From NCBI GenBank assembly GCA_037444825.1, contig JBBILR010000001.1:124001-188000 (forward strand): a stretch of DNA of 64,000 nucleotides, in the 5' to 3' direction. Shown one piece after another: positions 25,910 to 35,994 of this stretch (positions within the stretch are counted from its first letter, which is position 1; each line of letters opens with the position of its first letter). Under the pieces are notes generated by a model, which was not told the DNA's origin, made no database searches, and was given only the letters and a program-made list of their open reading frames with translations. The translations under genes and the position numbers were made by a program. This DNA comes from JBFLVU01 sp037444825 (lineage in GTDB: Bacteria > Acidobacteriota > UBA4820 > DSQY01).

Positions 25910-27775
25910 TCAGCCCTCCGAAGGCGAGGGGGCGCGCCCCCGGGCCTCCAGCGGTGCGGGGCCGGCGGAGGGCTCCTCCGCTTCGCCCGGCTTCTTCCCG
26001 AAGAAGAGGTACTCCAGCCCCGCCCGGGCGATTTTCGCCCCGAGGTCGCCGCCGTGGCCGCCGTGCTCCACGAGGACGACGAAGGCCACCTGCGGGTTCT
26101 CCCGGGGGGCGAAGCCGGCGAACCAGGCGTGGTCCCGTATGGCCTTGTCCAGGAGCTTGGTGTCCTTGCCGGCGCTGGCCTCCACCACCTGCGCGGTGCC
26201 GGTCTTGGCGCAGACGGTGAGCCCGGGGATGTGGCAGGCCTTTCCCGTGCCGCCGGAGACCACCCGTTCGAGCCCTTCCCGGATCACCTCCAACGTGGAG
26301 GGGGAGACCTCCACCGAGCTGAGAAGCCTCGGCTCCCCGGAGAGAATCCGGGGCTGGTAGCGCTTTCCCCCCGTGGCGATGGTGGCGTAGAAGGAGAGGA
26401 GCTGGAGGGGGGTGACGGTGAGGTAGCCCTGGCCGATGCTGACGGGCAGCGTCTCGCCGGGGTACCAGGGCCCCATGTTGCGGGAGAGCTTCCACGCGGG
26501 GGAAGGCAGGATCCCCGACCCTTCCCCCGGCAGGTCCACCCCCGTCCGGCTCCCCAAACCGAAGAGGGCGCCCCACTTGGCCAGGCGATCGATGCCCACC
26601 CGGTCGCCGGCGCGGTAGAAGAAGACGTTGCAGGAATTCTGGATGGCCGTGAGGAGGTCCACGCCGCCGTGGCCGCCCTTGGCCCAGCAGTGGAAGGTGT
26701 GTCCCCCGAAGTCCCACCCGCCGGGACAGTAGAAGGTGGTGCCCGGGGTGAGGATCCCCTCTTCCAGCCCCACCAGGGCCACGAAGGGTTTGAAGGTGGA
26801 CCCGGCGGGGTAGCTCCCCTGGATGGGCCGGTTGAGCAGGGGGTGGCGGGGATCCTCCGCCAGGGCCTGCCAGTCCCTGGCCGAAACGGTGTGGGAGAAA
26901 AGGTTCGGGTCGAATCCGGGAAGGCTGACCCAGGCCAGGATCTCGCCGGTGGAGGGGTTCATGAAGACGGCGGCCCCCGACTCCTCCCCGAGGGCCTCGG
27001 TGAGGATCCGCTGGAGTTCGAGGTCCAGGTTCAGCCGCACCGCCTTGCCGGGGACCGGTTCCTTCTGGACGCCCACGCCGGGGAGGCGCAGGCGGGGATC
27101 CTCCACCTCCCGCCCCAAGGCGTTCACCTGGGCCGTGCGCCGCCCGTTCTCCCCCATGAGGACCGCGTTGGCGGTCTTCTCCACCCCGGCCTTCCCCACC
27201 TCGATGAAGGGGTCGGGGTCCCGGACCTGGAGGGCCGCCGCCTCCTCCTCGGAGAGGAGGCCCACGTACCCCACGGCGTGGCTGGCCAGGGGGCCGCTGG
27301 GGTAGTCGCGACGAAGCTCCGTTTCCACGCGGAGCATCTTCAGCTCGTCGGGGTGGGTCTCCACCTTCTGGAGCCAGTCCGGGGGGACGTCCCGGGCCAG
27401 GACCGCGAGGCTGGGAACCGGCGACCGCCTCAGGGCGGCCTTGACCTCCGCCTCCGTCATGGAAAGCCCCAGGATGCGGTTCATCGCGGCGATGGTCTTT
27501 TCCAGCGACCCCTCCTTGGCCGTGTCGAGGACCAGGGAGAAGGAGATCCGGTTTCGGCAGAGGAGGCGGCCGTTGCGGTCGGTGATGATCCCCCGGGGGC
27601 TCCGCATGACGATGGTCCGGGTGTAGTTGTTCTCCGCCAGGGTCCGGTAGGTGGCGCCTTGCATGACCTGGAGGTAAAAGAGGCGGACCCCGAACAGGAC
27701 GAAGAGGGCCGCCGTGGCGAACTTCAGAAAGGCCACCTTGGCTTCGAAGTCGGGGTGGTCCGTCCGGTCCATCAT
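25910..27775 (-). CDS. mrdA: Penicillin-binding protein 2 (elongation transpeptidase)
   Basis: A 621-residue class B PBP anchored by one N-terminal helix (about residues 17-37) with the catalytic domain in the periplasm. A dimerisation/pedestal region begins RGIITDRNGRLL. The active-site SxxK is Ser326-Lys329 (AGSTFKPF), the SxN motif is SCN, and KTGTAQVVEA contains the KTG box. It cross-links peptidoglycan with RodA during rod elongation. The first of two adjacent ATGs was taken as start because it overlaps the mreD stop (ATGA). The C-terminal tail (about 30 residues, proline and alanine rich) extends beyond the fold. Confidence 0.95.
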   Translation of the reverse strand: MMDRTDHPDFEAKVAFLKFATAALFVLFGVRLFYLQVMQGATYRTLAENNYTRTIVMRSPRGIITDRNGRLLCRNRISFSLVLDTAKEGSLEKTIAAMNRILGLSMTEAEVKAALRRSPVPSLAVLARDVPPDWLQKVETHPDELKMLRVETELRRDYPSGPLASHAVGYVGLLSEEEAAALQVRDPDPFIEVGKAGVEKTANAVLMGENGRRTAQVNALGREVEDPRLRLPGVGVQKEPVPGKAVRLNLDLELQRILTEALGEESGAAVFMNPSTGEILAWVSLPGFDPNLFSHTVSARDWQALAEDPRHPLLNRPIQGSYPAGSTFKPFVALVGLEEGILTPGTTFYCPGGWDFGGHTFHCWAKGGHGGVDLLTAIQNSCNVFFYRAGDRVGIDRLAKWGALFGLGSRTGVDLPGEGSGILPSPAWKLSRNMGPWYPGETLPVSIGQGYLTVTPLQLLSFYATIATGGKRYQPRILSGEPRLLSSVEVSPSTLEVIREGLERVVSGGTGKACHIPGLTVCAKTGTAQVVEASAGKDTKLLDKAIRDHAWFAGFAPRENPQVAFVVLVEHGGHGGDLGAKIARAGLEYLFFGKKPGEAEEPSAGPAPLEARGRAPSPSEG

Positions 27776-28251
27776 TCTTCCCTCGGGAAGAGGCGGGAGG
27801 CCAGCCCCTCCAGCACCGACGCCGCCAGCCCCGTGAGGAGGGCGCCCAGCAGGACGGCCGCCCAGAGCCCCGGGGGGAGCGAGAGCCCCAGGAGGAGGAA
27901 GAGGGCGGCCACCAGCGCCGCGTCTCCAACATAGGACGCCGCCGCGAAGAAGAAAAGGGGGAAAACGCCCTGGAGCACCACCCGCTGCCCCACCCATCCC
28001 AGAAGGTGGCCCACCAGAGTGTACGCGGCGCCGTGGAACCCGATGTAGGGCATGACGAAGGCGTCCCGAAGGGTCCCCAGGAGCGCCCCCCAGAGGGTCC
28101 CCGCCCACCGCCCCTGGCGGAGGGCCAGGACGGTGAGGAGGGCCAGGAGCGGGTCCGCGGCGTTGGCTTCCCCCCAGCCCAAAGGCAGGAGGGCCTGGAG
28201 GGCCACCGCCCCGGCCGTCAAGAGGAGCGGGGCGAGGAGGCGGTTACGCAT
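27772..28251 (-). CDS. mreD: Rod shape-determining protein MreD
   Basis: A 159-residue integral membrane protein with five or so hydrophobic helices; the only polar conserved spots are the LRDAF loop near residue 62 and GFHGAAYTLVGHLLG. MreD is poorly conserved at sequence level, so the assignment rests on length, topology and its position between mreC and mrdA. It belongs to the elongasome that links cytoplasmic MreB filaments to peptidoglycan synthases. Its start lies eight bases inside the end of mreC and its stop overlaps the PBP2 start. Confidence 0.85.
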   Translation of the reverse strand: MRNRLLAPLLLTAGAVALQALLPLGWGEANAADPLLALLTVLALRQGRWAGTLWGALLGTLRDAFVMPYIGFHGAAYTLVGHLLGWVGQRVVLQGVFPLFFFAAASYVGDAALVAALFLLLGLSLPPGLWAAVLLGALLTGLAASVLEGLASRLFPREE

Positions 28252-29046
28252 GGGGCCTCAGCGCCAGGGCCCATCGGAGAGCCTGGGGGTCCACGGCCGG
28301 CCGGAGCCGGATCTTTTTCAGGTAATCCCCCCCGTCCGCCACCTCCTCCACGGTCCCCACGCGGAGGCCCGGGGGGAAGAGGCCGTCCTCGCCGGAGGTG
28401 GAAAAGACGTCTCCGGTCTGGACGTCCGCCTCGTTGGAGACGTACCGGACGAGGATGTGGTCGCCGGCCCCCACGGCCACCCCCTTGACCCCCGTGCGCT
28501 CCGAGGCCACGCCGGCGGCGCTGGAGGGGTCGGTGGCGGCCACCACCCGGTAGAGGGTCCCCACCCGGCCCTTCACCCGGCCCACGAGGCCCCGCTCGGT
28601 GAGGAGCGGGGTGTCGTCCGGGAGGAGCCGGGGGGAGGAGACGAGGTAGTACCGGCCGAAGGGGGCACCGAAACGGGTGAAGATCCGGACGGCGGAAGGC
28701 TCCCAACGGGCCGGGGGGGCCGCCCGGAGGAGCTCCCTCAGGGCGCGGTTTTCCTCCTCCAGATGCCTCCCCAGGAGCAGGAGCGCCTTCAGTTCGCGGT
28801 TTTCCGCGTCGAGCCGCTCGGCCCTCTGAACGGCCTCGCGTTGCAGGATCCAGGCGTCCCAGCCTTCCCGGACGAAGCGGGAGGCGCCGTCGAAGACGCT
28901 GAGGACCGGGCCGAAGAGGGTCAGGGCCGCCTGGCCCAGAAGGGAACGTTCCCCCCGCCGGATCTGGAGGGAAAGCGCCACCACGAAACCTCCCGCCAAC
29001 AGGATCGCCAGAACGAGGGGGCGGCGGGAGAGGGGAGGGGAGGCCA

Positions 29047-29047
<1 letters not shown>
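28244..29047 (-). CDS. mreC: Rod shape-determining protein MreC
   Basis: A 267-residue single-pass membrane protein: an N-terminal helix (about 11-28), a coiled coil (about 55-100, AERLDAENRELKALLLLGRHLEEENRALR in pieces) and a periplasmic beta domain of the MreC fold with GLVGRVKGRVGTLYRVV and GVKGVAVGAGDHILVRYVS. MreC activates PBP2-RodA and assembles with MreD and MreB. The start overlaps the mreB stop by one base (TGATG). Length and order of neighbours are canonical. Confidence 0.93.
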
Positions 29048-30078
<1,031 letters not shown>

Positions 30079-30087
30079 GGGGGGCTC

Positions 30088-31158
30088 CTACTCGAAGACG
30101 AGGCAGCGGTTCTTGGTGGATTCCTTCACGCGGTACATGGCCTGATCGGCCTTTTGGATCAGCATTTCCGGGTTCTCGCCGTGCTCGGGGAAGGCGGCGA
30201 TGCCGAAGGAGGCGGAGAGGGTGAAGTCGTACCCCGGGTTCTGGCGGTAGTCGTGGGAGAGGATGGCCTGCCGCAGGCGCTCCGCCACCAGGAGGGCTCC
30301 GGGGGCGTCGGTGTTGGGAAGGATGAGGGTGAACTCGTCTCCCCCGTAGCGCACCACCACGTCCACGTTGCGGACGCCCCTCTGGAGGATGTCCCCAACC
30401 ACCTTCAGCGTCTCGCTGCCCACCAGGTGGCCGTACCGGTCGTTGACCTGCTTGAAGCCGTCCAGGTCTAAAAAGAGCACCGAAACGGGGTAGCCGTAGC
30501 GCCGCCCGCGGGTGATCTCCACCTCCAGGGCCTGCCGGAGGTACCGGGAGTTGTAAAGCTGGGTGAGGTCGTCCACCAGGGAGAGCTGGCGGACCCGCTG
30601 GAACAGCAAGGCGTTCTCCAGGGCCACGGCCACGGGCTCGGCGAAGAGGGAGACGGTCTCCAGGTCCTCGTCGCTGAAGGGCTCCCTTCGGTCCTTGTTC
30701 ATCAGTTCCAGGACGCCCAAGGTCTTCCCGCGGCTCCTCAAGGGAACGGCGAGGATGGACCTCGTGGTGAAGCCGGTGATCCGGTCCAGGCCGGGGTTGA
30801 AGAGGGGGCTCGAGCGGACGTCCTGAATCACCAGCGGCTGGCCGGTGGCGGCCACGTGACCCGCCACCCCCTGACCCACGGGGATGCGAAGGTCCTTGAG
30901 CCCCTGGGCGTGGCTGCCCAGCGCCTCCTGGAAGACGAGGTGCTGTCCGCTCTCGTCGAGGAGGAGGAGGCTCCAAGCCTCGGTCTTCACCAGCACCTGG
31001 ACCCGCTCCATGATGTAGGCCGTCAGGGCTTCCGGCTCCAGGAGGGAATTGGCGGTCCGCACCACTTCCTTAAGCAGGCGAAGCTGCTCGGCCTTTTGCC
31101 GGTGGGCCTTTTCGAGGTCGGCCAGGCGCTGGCGGAGGGTGGGGGGGCGGGAGGCCAT
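30088..31158 (-). CDS. GAF-GGDEF diguanylate cyclase in the mre operon
   Basis: A 356-residue cytoplasmic enzyme that makes cyclic di-GMP from two GTP. A short N-terminal coiled coil is followed by a GAF domain (about residues 40-185) and a GGDEF domain (about 190-356). The active-site GGDEF is exact at residues 272-276. A product-inhibition I-site, RNVD (263-266), stands exactly five residues before it, so activity should be feedback-limited. FxDxDxFKxxND-type metal and substrate residues are present (LFLDLDGFKQVNDRYGH). It lies three bases after the fecR-like gene and nine before mreB, so c-di-GMP synthesis is co-transcribed with cell-shape genes. Confidence 0.94.
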   Translation of the reverse strand: MASRPPTLRQRLADLEKAHRQKAEQLRLLKEVVRTANSLLEPEALTAYIMERVQVLVKTEAWSLLLLDESGQHLVFQEALGSHAQGLKDLRIPVGQGVAGHVAATGQPLVIQDVRSSPLFNPGLDRITGFTTRSILAVPLRSRGKTLGVLELMNKDRREPFSDEDLETVSLFAEPVAVALENALLFQRVRQLSLVDDLTQLYNSRYLRQALEVEITRGRRYGYPVSVLFLDLDGFKQVNDRYGHLVGSETLKVVGDILQRGVRNVDVVVRYGGDEFTLILPNTDAPGALLVAERLRQAILSHDYRQNPGYDFTLSASFGIAAFPEHGENPEMLIQKADQAMYRVKESTKNRCLVFE

Positions 31159-31161
31159 GGG

Positions 31162-32589
31162 TCAGTAGGAGACCGACTGGAACTGCTTCCGCCAGAACTT
31201 CTCGTTGCCCTCTTCGTCGAAGGCCCGGACCACCACCGACTGGGTCCCCACGTCGGAGAAGAGGTAGATCTTGCTGAAAGAGCCGTCGGCGTTGACGGGG
31301 ATCTCCAGGTCGTTCACCGAGACGGAGACGCCCGGATCGGTGGAACCCTGCAGGATCACGCCGTCCCCGATGGGGGTGGCGTCCACGATGAGCTTGAGGT
31401 CCCGCTGGATCCTCGGCCTCTGGTAGATCTGCAGGAGGCGGAAGCGGTAGATGGGGGACCAGAAGCTCTTCTCGGCCCCGGATTCGGACTTGAGCCGCCA
31501 GTAGTAGGTCCCCGGCGGGAGCCCCTCCACCGTCAACCGGTTCTCCTTGAGCACCTGGTCGGGGGCCACCAGCGAAGAGAAGAGGGGGCGGGCCGAGAGC
31601 TGGAAGCGGACGGGGCCTCCCGAGCCGCCCCTCCACTGGAAGGTGAGGGGGGTGTGGACGGGATCCTCCACCCGGAGGATCTGCTGGTCCTTGGGAAAGT
31701 CGGCCACGGGGGGGGCCACCAGGGGTTCGGGGGAGGAGATGACCCCCGCGGAGGCCCGGACCACCACGCCGGAGGTGCCCGCTTCCACCCGCTGGGTCCT
31801 TCCGCCCGTCTCGATTTCGCCGGCGCCGGCGAAGATGGAGGCGGTGGTTTCCCCGGTGGGGGACTGGGCGATCCCCACCCGGGAGGCGGGGGCCGGGCGG
31901 ACCTTGGCGGTGTCGGTGGTGATGATGCTCTGGTCCTTGGGGGTCATGGTCTCCGGCGTCTGCGTCTCCACGAAGCCCTGCTTGAGCGCCACCTCCACCC
32001 GGGAAGCGCCGTCGGGGGTGGAGGAGAGGGACTGGATGACCACCAGGGAGTCGGGGGCCACCACCTGGAACTGGCCGTTGTGGTACTTGATCTTGGCGAA
32101 GCTGTTCTGGCCCGTGCGGACGATGTCCCCGTCCTCCAGGATCATCCGCTCCTTGGCCGAGGAGAAGAGGTGCTGGCCGGTGCGCTTGACCTCCACGTTC
32201 CCCTCGGTCTCCACCAGGGTGGCGTACTTCTGGCCCGACGGGGAGGCGCCCTGCAGGTCTTTCAAGGTCTCGAGGACGTCCAGGGCGATCTGGCGGGCCT
32301 TGGGGTAGCGCCCCTCGGCGTACTCCGACCGTCCCTGGGCCAACATGGTCTTGGCCTGGTTCAGGGTGGGCCGGAGGGCAGGGTCGGCGGAGGAGCCGTC
32401 GAGGGAGTCCACCAGGCGCTGGGCCTTGGTGAGGGCCCGTTCGGCCTGGATCTGGGGGTTTCCCTTCCACCGCACGTACAGAAGCCCGCCGCCCAGGACG
32501 AGCAGGAGGGCGAGGAGGATTCCCACCAGGGCGTAAATGTCCTTGTACTTGATCGTGATCCAATCCAGGTCCCGCATTCCCTTGGCCAT
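31162..32589 (-). CDS. FecR-domain membrane protein with C-terminal beta-sandwich domains
   Basis: A 475-residue protein with one N-terminal membrane helix (about 21-41), then a helical segment resembling TPR-like pairs (about 48-110). A FecR domain follows (about 118-205: VETEGNVEVKR, ILEDGDIVRTGQNSFAKIKY). Later parts look like beta-sandwich modules: an Ig-like fold with PPGTYYWRLKSESG near 360, and a glucodextranase/Big-like repeat at the C-terminus (DPGVSVSVNDLEIPVNADGSF). FecR domains of this single-pass kind are common outside iron signalling, and their ligand is generally unknown; a periplasmic sensing or cell-wall-associated role is likely. It is the first gene of the operon leading into mreBCD. 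Confidence 0.82.
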   Translation of the reverse strand: MAKGMRDLDWITIKYKDIYALVGILLALLLVLGGGLLYVRWKGNPQIQAERALTKAQRLVDSLDGSSADPALRPTLNQAKTMLAQGRSEYAEGRYPKARQIALDVLETLKDLQGASPSGQKYATLVETEGNVEVKRTGQHLFSSAKERMILEDGDIVRTGQNSFAKIKYHNGQFQVVAPDSLVVIQSLSSTPDGASRVEVALKQGFVETQTPETMTPKDQSIITTDTAKVRPAPASRVGIAQSPTGETTASIFAGAGEIETGGRTQRVEAGTSGVVVRASAGVISSPEPLVAPPVADFPKDQQILRVEDPVHTPLTFQWRGGSGGPVRFQLSARPLFSSLVAPDQVLKENRLTVEGLPPGTYYWRLKSESGAEKSFWSPIYRFRLLQIYQRPRIQRDLKLIVDATPIGDGVILQGSTDPGVSVSVNDLEIPVNADGSFSKIYLFSDVGTQSVVVRAFDEEGNEKFWRKQFQSVSY

Positions 32590-32615
32590 CGTCAGCGCCC
32601 CTCTCTTGACCTTTC

Positions 32616-32644
32616 ATTGTAAAACAGCCGAAGTCCACCCGAAA
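32616..32644 (-). promoter_or_regulatory. Candidate promoter of the fecR-dgc-mre operon
   Basis: On the minus strand, TTTCGG, 17 bases, TACAAT, 26 bases before the fecR-like start, which has an AGAGGGG ribosome binding site. The -10 is good (5/6) and the -35 weak. It is the only promoter-like sequence seen for this long operon. Confidence 0.45.
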
Positions 32645-32750
32645 GGGGCCCAAGGGTTTTCGGGGGCTCCGGAAGGGGGGCGCTTCCCCGGCCGGGCCCC
32701 GCGTTGCCCCCAAGGCCCCCAACCGGGGATAATGAACAAAGGAGGATGGA

Positions 32751-33311
32751 ATGGCCAATCCCACCCGCGGGTCCAACGGTTCTCTCGCCCCTTTCTGGGC
32801 GGTGGTGGCCCTCTCGGCCTTGGTGTTGGTGTGGTACCTGCTTTTCGCCGGGGGGGGAGGCGCCGCTCCCACCCTCCATGCCCGCCGGGGGAGCGTGCTC
32901 GTCCCGCCGGCCTTGGAGGAGGCTTCCGGTGGAGCACCCCTGGCCCCGGAGACCCTGAAAGGAAAGGTGGTGGTCCTCCACTTCTGGGCCACCTGGTGTC
33001 CCCCTTGCCGGGAGGAGTTCCCCGCCTTCGCCCGGTACGCGGAGGAGGCGCGGCGAAAAGGCGACGCCGTGGTGATCGCCGTGTCCCTCGACCAGACGGC
33101 GGACCCCGTTCCCGCCTTCGTGCGGAAGGCCGGGGGGGCCTTCCCCGTCTACATGGACGACGGGGCCTTCTCCTCCGCCGCCGGGGTGTCGGTGATCCCC
33201 ACCACCGTGGTCCTGGACCGGCAAGGGCGGGTGGCGCTCCGACAGGAGGGGGCGGCCCGTTGGGACGGCTCGGGCATCCCCGCCGCCGTGCGCAAGCTGG
33301 CGGCGGAGTGA
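32751..33311 (+). CDS. TlpA-like membrane-anchored thioredoxin
   Basis: A 186-residue protein with one N-terminal helix (about 13-33) and a periplasmic thioredoxin fold. The redox motif is WCPPC with Cys83 and Cys86, preceded by VVLHFWAT. The cis-proline is in SVIPTTVVLDRQG. TlpA/ResA/CcmG-like proteins reduce apocytochrome cysteines or CuA-site cysteines in subunit II of oxidases. Both substrates are expected in this organism, which has a haem c and CuA subunit II at 673. A strong ribosome binding site (AAAGGAGG) lies just upstream. The exact client protein is not deducible. Confidence 0.88.
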   Translation: MANPTRGSNGSLAPFWAVVALSALVLVWYLLFAGGGGAAPTLHARRGSVLVPPALEEASGGAPLAPETLKGKVVVLHFWATWCPPCREEFPAFARYAEEARRKGDAVVIAVSLDQTADPVPAFVRKAGGAFPVYMDDGAFSSAAGVSVIPTTVVLDRQGRVALRQEGAARWDGSGIPAAVRKLAAE

Positions 33312-33333
33312 CGGCGGAGGAAGGAGGCGGAGA

Positions 33334-34053
33334 GTGCTGCGGGTGGGGCTCACGGCCGACTGGGAAAGGCTCCCCGACGGGAAGGAACGTCTGGTCCTGG
33401 ACCGGGCTTACGTGGCCTGGGTCCGCAAGGCGGGCCTCCAGCCGGTGGTGCTTCCCGCCCTCCCCGGGGACGAAGGGGTTTCGCTTCGGGACCTTTCGGG
33501 CCTGGTGCTCACCGGAGGAGGGGATATCCCCCCCTCCTTCTACGGGGCCGAGCCCGACCCCCAGGGGCAAGAAAGGCTTTCTCACCCGGAGCGGACGGCC
33601 TTCGAGTTCACGCTGGTCTGGAGGGCCCTCAAAGCCGGGCTTCCCCTCCTGGGGGTCTGCCTGGGGTGCCAGACCCTCAACGTGGCCATGGGGGGCACCC
33701 TCGTCCGGCACATCGAAGACCCCGAAGGGATCCACCGCCGGTCCTCCCCCGGTTCCCCCAACCCCCGCCACCGCTTGAAGACCCAGCCGGGGAGCGTGGT
33801 CCACAGCCTCTACGCCACGCCGGACGTCCGGGTCTCCTCCTCCCACCACCAGGCCGTGGGCCGTGTGGCCGACGGCTTCCGGGCCACCGCCTGGGGACCG
33901 GGCGGAGTGGTGGAGGCCATCGAGAGCGTGGGGAACCCGTCGGTCCTGGGCGTCCAGTGGCACCCCGAACGAACGCCCCGTTCCCCCTTTTCCCAGGCCC
34001 TAGCCCGGTGGTTCGCCGACCGGGCGAAGGCCTTCGCGGCGGGGGAGCGGTGA
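33334..34053 (+). CDS. Class I glutamine amidotransferase-like hydrolase (peptidase C26)
   Basis: A 239-residue cytoplasmic enzyme of the gamma-glutamyl-gamma-aminobutyrate hydrolase (PuuD-like) group. The nucleophile elbow GVCLGCQTLNV has Cys109, and the catalytic His210 and Glu212 lie in VLGVQWHPE. SSHHQAVGRVADGF is also typical of C26 members. The substrate is probably a gamma-glutamyl compound (polyamine degradation, or another gamma-glutamylated amine), but no puuABC genes are nearby. The GTG start follows an AAGGAGG site. It overlaps the next gene by four bases (GTGA), an unexpected pairing with a helicase. Confidence 0.85.
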   Translation: MLRVGLTADWERLPDGKERLVLDRAYVAWVRKAGLQPVVLPALPGDEGVSLRDLSGLVLTGGGDIPPSFYGAEPDPQGQERLSHPERTAFEFTLVWRALKAGLPLLGVCLGCQTLNVAMGGTLVRHIEDPEGIHRRSSPGSPNPRHRLKTQPGSVVHSLYATPDVRVSSSHHQAVGRVADGFRATAWGPGGVVEAIESVGNPSVLGVQWHPERTPRSPFSQALARWFADRAKAFAAGER

Positions 34054-35981
34054 GGGAAAGAGCGCCGCAGGGGCCCGAAGCGCTCCTGGGGCCGGGAGGC
34101 CCCCTTTCCCGGGAGCCTTTCTACGAGTTCCGGCAAGGACAGGTGGAACTGGCCGCAGCCGTGGCCCGAACCTTTCGGGAGGGCGGCGTTCTCCTCGCCG
34201 AGGCGGGCACCGGCACCGGCAAGAGCCTGGCCTACCTCCTCCCCGCCCTGCTCCAGCCCCACCGGGTGGTGGTGGCGACCCGTACCAAGACCCTCCAGGA
34301 ACAGTTGGCCCGCAAGGACCTGCCGCTGGCGGAGAAAATCCTCGGGCGGCCCTCCCGGGCGGTGGTGGTGAAGGGGCGGGCCAACTACCTCTGCCGCCAC
34401 TACTTCGCCCGGTTCCAGCAAAATCCCCTCCTCCACAGCCGGGCGGAGTCCCGAATCTACCAGAGGCTCGTCTCCTGGGCCGAGGGCACCGAGACGGGGG
34501 ACAAGGCCGAGTGGGAAGGCATCCCGGAGGACCTTCCCCTCTGGGCGGACCTTAACGCCCGCGGGGACCGCTGTCTGGGGGCCAGGTGCCCGGTCTTTCA
34601 GGAGTGCTTCGTGGTCCGGCTGCGAAGGGAGGCGGAGGCGGCGCACCTGGTGGTGACCAACCACCACCTGCTCTTCGCCGACCTGGCCCTCAAGGGGCGA
34701 TGGGACACGGCGGTCCTTCCCGAGTTTCGCCTGCTCGTTCTCGACGAGGCCCACGAGGCCGAGGAGGCCGCCACGAGCTTCTTCGGCGTCACGGCCAGCC
34801 AGCGCATGGCCGAGGAGTGGATCCGGGACGCCCTGCAGGCCCTCCCCTCCGGCGCGGAGGGCGCCCGGGGTCGCCTGGCCGAGGCGCTCCAGGAAGTGCG
34901 GCTCTTCTTCGGCCTCTTTGGCCGCGGAAAGGAGGGGAGGCGGGAAGAGGTGGAGCCCGGAAGCCTCACCCCGGAGCAGGCGGCCCACGCCGTCCGCATG
35001 GGGGCCAGTCTGGACGCGGCCGCCCTCGCCCTGGAAGAGGAGCGGGGGGTGGGGCCGGAAAAGGAAGGGCTCCTCTCCCGCCTCGACGCGTGGCGGGAGA
35101 CCGTGGATTTCGTCCTCAGGGGGGCCGACGACCGTTTCGTCCGCTGGATGGAGCGGTCGGCCCGCAACGTGACCTTCGGGGCGAGCCCGGTGGACGTGGG
35201 CCCCATCCTCCGGGAAAGTCTCTTCTCCCACCTCGGGGCGGCGGTGTTGACCTCCGCCACCCTCACCATCGGGGGGGCCTTCACCTACCTCCGGGACCGG
35301 CTGGGCCTGCTGGAAGAGTGCCGGGAGCTCCGCATCGAAAGCCCTTTCGACTTCCGCCGGCAGGGGCTCCTATACGTCCCCGAGGAGTTCGTCCCCCCCA
35401 CGACCCCCGCATTCCCCGATGCGGTCCTGGCGGCCGTGCGGAGGCTCCTCGCCTTCTCCCGCGGCCGCGCCTTTCTCCTCTGCACCTCGAGCCGCATGGT
35501 GGCTCACCTCGCCGAGGGCCTCTCGGACATACCCTACCCCCTCTTCGTCCAGGGCCAGGAGGCCAGAGGGGTTCTCCTGGACCGCTTTCGGGCGGCGGGA
35601 AACGGCGTCCTCGTGGCCACCTCTTCCTTCTGGCAGGGGGTGGACGTCCAGGGGGAGGCCCTCTCGCTGGTGGTCCTGGACAAACTGCCTTTCGCCGTTC
35701 CCGACGACCCCCTGGTGAAGGCGAGGATCGAGCGACTGAAGCGCGCCGGCCGGGAGCCTTTCCTGGAGTACCAGGTGCCCTCCGCCGCCATCCTCCTGCA
35801 GCAGGGGGCGGGGCGCCTCATCCGCTCCCGGAGGGACCGGGGGGTGGTGGCCTGCTTCGACGTCCGGCTGAGGACCAAGGCCTACGGAAAGGTCCTTCTG
35901 GCCTCCCTGCCCCCGCTGCCGCTCACCGGCCGCGAGGAGGAGGTGGAGCGCTTCTTTTCGGCGGACCGGCCCCCCGAATAG
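34050..35981 (+). CDS. dinG: ATP-dependent helicase, DinG/Rad3 (XPD-like) family
   Basis: A 643-residue superfamily 2 helicase, 5'-3' polarity expected from the family. Walker A is AEAGTGTGKSLAYLLP (about residues 48-63). Four cysteines at 115, 175, 180 and 186 make the Fe-S cluster domain, and the DEAH box follows in LLVLDEAHEAEEAA. The C-terminal motor lobe has ATSSFWQGVDV and the motif VI QQGAGRLIRSRRDRG. DinG-type enzymes unwind R-loops, D-loops and G-quadruplexes. G-quadruplex activity would matter in such a GC-rich genome, but that is inference. GTG overlaps the stop of the C26 gene. It could equally be called YoaA; the two are hard to tell apart. Confidence 0.9.
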   Translation: MRERAPQGPEALLGPGGPLSREPFYEFRQGQVELAAAVARTFREGGVLLAEAGTGTGKSLAYLLPALLQPHRVVVATRTKTLQEQLARKDLPLAEKILGRPSRAVVVKGRANYLCRHYFARFQQNPLLHSRAESRIYQRLVSWAEGTETGDKAEWEGIPEDLPLWADLNARGDRCLGARCPVFQECFVVRLRREAEAAHLVVTNHHLLFADLALKGRWDTAVLPEFRLLVLDEAHEAEEAATSFFGVTASQRMAEEWIRDALQALPSGAEGARGRLAEALQEVRLFFGLFGRGKEGRREEVEPGSLTPEQAAHAVRMGASLDAAALALEEERGVGPEKEGLLSRLDAWRETVDFVLRGADDRFVRWMERSARNVTFGASPVDVGPILRESLFSHLGAAVLTSATLTIGGAFTYLRDRLGLLEECRELRIESPFDFRRQGLLYVPEEFVPPTTPAFPDAVLAAVRRLLAFSRGRAFLLCTSSRMVAHLAEGLSDIPYPLFVQGQEARGVLLDRFRAAGNGVLVATSSFWQGVDVQGEALSLVVLDKLPFAVPDDPLVKARIERLKRAGREPFLEYQVPSAAILLQQGAGRLIRSRRDRGVVACFDVRLRTKAYGKVLLASLPPLPLTGREEEVERFFSADRPPE

Positions 35982-35994
35982 CGCTTCGGGAGCC

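Noticed and set aside
23787..27932. Minus-strand open frame of 1381 codons across rodA and mrdA
   Set aside because: Only the first-listed 3' third (ThiF-type enzyme, 23787-24803) is a gene; the rest is a GC-driven shadow of rodA and mrdA in another frame.
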